Shown here piece by piece: positions 60,255 to 64,000 of a stretch of DNA of 64,000 bases. Position 1 is the stretch's first letter; every line of letters starts with the position of its first letter. The stretch covers positions 27,160-91,159 of the forward strand of contig NZ_JBQCHP010000073.1 in the NCBI RefSeq assembly GCF_051954575.1, given 5' to 3'. The DNA comes from Dyella_B sp035690825. Its GTDB lineage: Bacteria; Pseudomonadota; Gammaproteobacteria; Xanthomonadales; Rhodanobacteraceae. Position numbers and translations under genes: made by a program. The notes below the pieces were generated by a model that worked only from the letters and a program-made list of their open reading frames with translations, searched no databases and was not told where the DNA came from.

Positions 60255-60901
60255 ATGCCCCGCAGCAAGAGCAGTTCCCGCTGGCTACGGGAGCATTTCG
60301 ACGACGTCTACGTGAAGAAGGCCCAGGCCGAGGGCCTGCGTTCGCGTGCGGTGTTCAAGCTGGAAGAACTGATCGAGCGCGATCACCTGCTCAAGCCGGG
60401 CATGCGCGTGGTCGACTTGGGAGCCGCGCCGGGCGGCTGGTCGCAGCTGGTCCGGCAACGCCTGGGTGATAGTGGTACTGTGGTGGCGCTGGATATCCTG
60501 CCGATGCAGGGGATTGCCGGTGTCGATTTCCTGCAGGGCGACTTCCGTGAAGAAACCGTTCTGCGAGCCTTGGAGGCACGCCTGGATGGCCGCAAGCTCG
60601 ATCTTGTGCTGTCGGACATGGCCCCCAATATGAGCGGTGTGGCACTGGCCGACCAGATCCGGGCGATGGACCTGGCGGAACTGGCGCTTGATTTCTCGAG
60701 GCACTGGCTCAAACCGGGCGGAGCATTTCTAATCAAGCTGTTCCAAGGCACCGGCTTCGACGATTACCTGCGTACCTTGCGCGTTGAGTTCTCGCGCGTA
60801 AGTATGCGTAAACCCAAGGCCTCCCGCGCGCGTTCGCGTGAGGTGTACGCGCTGGCCACCGGCTTTCGACCGGCCGGCCCGCAAACTGGCGAGAACCGCG
60901 C

Positions 60902-60905
<4 letters not shown>
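60255..60905 (+). CDS. rlmE: 23S rRNA 2'-O-ribose methyltransferase (U2552)
   Basis: RlmE/FtsJ (RrmJ), 216 aa, methylates U2552 of 23S rRNA in the assembled 50S subunit. SAM motif: VVDLGAAPGGWSQLVRQRL; the K-D-K-E catalytic residues are present around RSRAVFKLEEL, DLVLSDMAPNMSG and FLIKLFQGTGFDDYL. It overlaps ftsH by four bases (ATGA), as in many proteobacteria. Confidence 0.96.
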
Positions 60906-62842
<1,937 letters not shown>

Positions 62843-62862
62843 GCCAGTTTTGAGTGTCGCGA

Positions 62863-62891
62863 ACGCCGGGTCTAAGGGCCCGGCGTTTTTT
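62863..62891 (+). terminator. Rho-independent terminator after ftsH
   Basis: Stem ACGCCGGG / CCCGGCGT with loop TCTAAGGG and a run of six T, 21 bp after the ftsH stop. Confidence 0.9.
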
Positions 62892-62904
62892 ATGCAACAT
62901 GGAA

Positions 62905-62950
62905 AATATTTACCCGGGTAATATTGCGAAGCGTATTTTTATCCGGGTAT
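62905..62950. promoter_or_regulatory. Twin palindromic operators before the DUF2239 gene
   Basis: Two similar sites about 30 bp apart centre to centre (three helical turns): the perfect TTACCCGGGTAA at 62910-62921, extended by AATAT on both sides, and ATCCGGGTAT at 62941-62950. They sit in an A+T-rich promoter-like region just upstream of ATG 62980. A dimeric repressor or activator binding cooperatively is the natural reading. The protein is unknown. Confidence 0.55.
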
Positions 62951-62979
62951 TATTTGGCACCCTCCGCCAGGTGCCTGCC

Positions 62980-63561
62980 ATGACCGTTCCGCCATCCGTT
63001 TCCTACACCAGTTTCCAGGGCCACCGGCGCCTGGCGTCCGGAGCCCCGCACGTCGTTGCCCTGGCGGTGAAGCTGGCTGCCGAACGAGACGGCGCCAAGC
63101 CCGTCCTGGTCTTCGACGACAGCACCGGTCGTGCCATCGACCTCGACACACGTGGCAGCGATGAAGACGTGCTGGCCCGTTACGGTGCCGCGTCTGCTCG
63201 AGATACCGAAGCGACCGAGCCCTCGCGTGGTCGCGGTCGTCCGAAACTCGGCGTAGTGGCGCGCGAAGTAACCCTGCTGCCGCGCCATTGGGAATGGCTG
63301 GAATCCCAGCCGGGCGGACCGTCCGTCACGCTGCGCAAGCTGGTGGAAGAAGCGCGCCGCGCACACAGTGAGCGCGACAGAACGCGCGATGCACAGGAAC
63401 GTGCGTATCACTTCATGTCGGCGATGGCGGGCGATATGCCCGGCTTCGAAGAAGCAACACGTGCCTTGTTCGCAAACGACCGCACGACATTCAGCGCATT
63501 GATTGCCGCATGGCCGGCGGACGTTCGCGATTACGCCATGCAGCTCGCGTTCGGCGAGTGA
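62980..63561 (+). CDS. DUF2239 family protein
   Basis: A 193-aa cytosolic protein of the DUF2239 family, function unknown. The N-terminal half (YTSFQGHRRLASGAPHVVAL, then KPVLVFDDSTGRAIDLDTRG) is the conserved domain. RGRGRPKLGVVAREVTLLPR and HWEWLESQPGGPSVTLRKLV form the second part, resembling the AraC/MerR-adjacent DNA-processing families only weakly. Two palindromic operators are upstream. The DUF1330 gene follows after 11 bp, so the pair may be one operon. Confidence 0.88.
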   Translation: MTVPPSVSYTSFQGHRRLASGAPHVVALAVKLAAERDGAKPVLVFDDSTGRAIDLDTRGSDEDVLARYGAASARDTEATEPSRGRGRPKLGVVAREVTLLPRHWEWLESQPGGPSVTLRKLVEEARRAHSERDRTRDAQERAYHFMSAMAGDMPGFEEATRALFANDRTTFSALIAAWPADVRDYAMQLAFGE

Positions 63562-63572
63562 CGGGATTCATC

Positions 63573-63998
63573 ATGACGAATTACCTGGAACCGACCTGGG
63601 AAGCAGGGCGAGCCTTCATGGCGCGATCACTGCAGGGCAGTGTGGTGATGCTCAATCTGCTGCGCTTTCGCGATATTGCCGATTACTCCAGCACGCCGCA
63701 TCTTGCGCCTGCAAAAGCGATCAGCGGTGCGCAAGCCTTTCAGTGTTATATCGAACACACCTTGCCGTACTTGCGCGAAAGCGGCGGAGACTTGCTGTTT
63801 CTTGGCTACGGCGGCCACTTTCTGATCGGTCCGCCGGAAGAGCAATGGGACATGGTGATGCTGGTGCGGCAGCAAAGCGTCGCATCGTTCATGGCGTTCG
63901 CGTCGCATGAGGCGTATCTGGCCGGCATCGGTCATCGCGTTGCGGCGCTCGAAGACGCGCGCTTGCTGCCGTTGATTTCAACGGATGCCGGCGAGTAG
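63573..63998 (+). CDS. DUF1330-like / dimeric alpha-beta barrel protein
   Basis: A 141-aa protein resembling DUF1330 (ferredoxin-like dimeric alpha-beta barrel). VVMLNLLRFRDIADYSS, LLFLGYGGHFLIGPPEEQWD and FMAFASHEAYLAGIGHRVAA match the family pattern of substrate-pocket strand, central strand and closing helix. The ATG at 63573 is preferred over the frame's earlier codons. Stop TAG lies two bases before the window end. Function unknown. Confidence 0.75.
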   Translation: MTNYLEPTWEAGRAFMARSLQGSVVMLNLLRFRDIADYSSTPHLAPAKAISGAQAFQCYIEHTLPYLRESGGDLLFLGYGGHFLIGPPEEQWDMVMLVRQQSVASFMAFASHEAYLAGIGHRVAALEDARLLPLISTDAGE

Positions 63999-64000
63999 TT

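Overview
The window is about 64 kb of a high-G+C gammaproteobacterial chromosome. Gene order and content point to the Xanthomonadales (Lysobacterales), most likely a Rhodanobacteraceae member near Dyella, Luteibacter or Rhodanobacter. The clues are a TrpR-family regulator in front of hisG, a methionine-salvage cluster mtnBDC, a HiPIP, a cyo quinol oxidase, the block pyrG-kdsA-eno-ftsB-truD-surE-pcm-yqaA-nlpD, and rlmE-ftsH opposite yhbY. The organism assignment is inference from sequence alone.

Layout: 0-4 kb holds folC(partial)-dedD-cvpA-purF. 4-7.7 kb has a ferritin-like DUF455 gene, an outer-membrane protein and a divergent MocR regulator. 7.7-15.2 kb is an accessory island, visibly richer in A+T. 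It carries three paralogous secreted HAF-like repeat proteins, small secreted Cys-containing proteins, a protein with the cysteine spacing of plant non-specific lipid-transfer proteins, a broken IS4-type transposase and a frameshifted gene resembling nematode transthyretin-like proteins. 15-20.5 kb has a PilU-like ATPase, a secreted TPR protein, tRNA-Pro(CGG), hisS and a broken GIY-YIG nuclease. 20.4-30.2 kb is a long histidine/aromatic ammonia-lyase followed by the complete histidine operon (regulator-hisGDCBHAFI) with a readable promoter and operator. 30.3-33.7 kb is mtnB-mtnD-mtnC plus a C13 (legumain-like) peptidase. 33.8-45 kb has HiPIP, two amino-acid permeases, a second copy of the outer-membrane protein family, NUDIX, 3-hydroxyanthranilate dioxygenase, topoisomerase IV parE, a type II toxin-antitoxin pair and an aminopeptidase P. 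45-49.3 kb is cyoABCD. 49.5-64 kb is the conserved housekeeping block ending with ftsH, DUF2239 and DUF1330 genes.

The intergenic space is crowded with palindromic repeats of at least six families. Family B often starts exactly at a gene's stop codon. Family F is the most striking. It has two copies of 266-268 bp, one between mtnD and mtnB and one inside the cyo operon. Each is bounded by 31-32 bp inverted repeats and built of several stems. The stem sequences differ between the copies but pair within each copy, while loops and linkers are conserved. One copy has supplied the last codons of mtnB. This looks like an undescribed structured mobile element or RNA.

The two observations most worth following are therefore the eukaryote-like secreted proteins of the 8-15 kb island and the covarying family F element.
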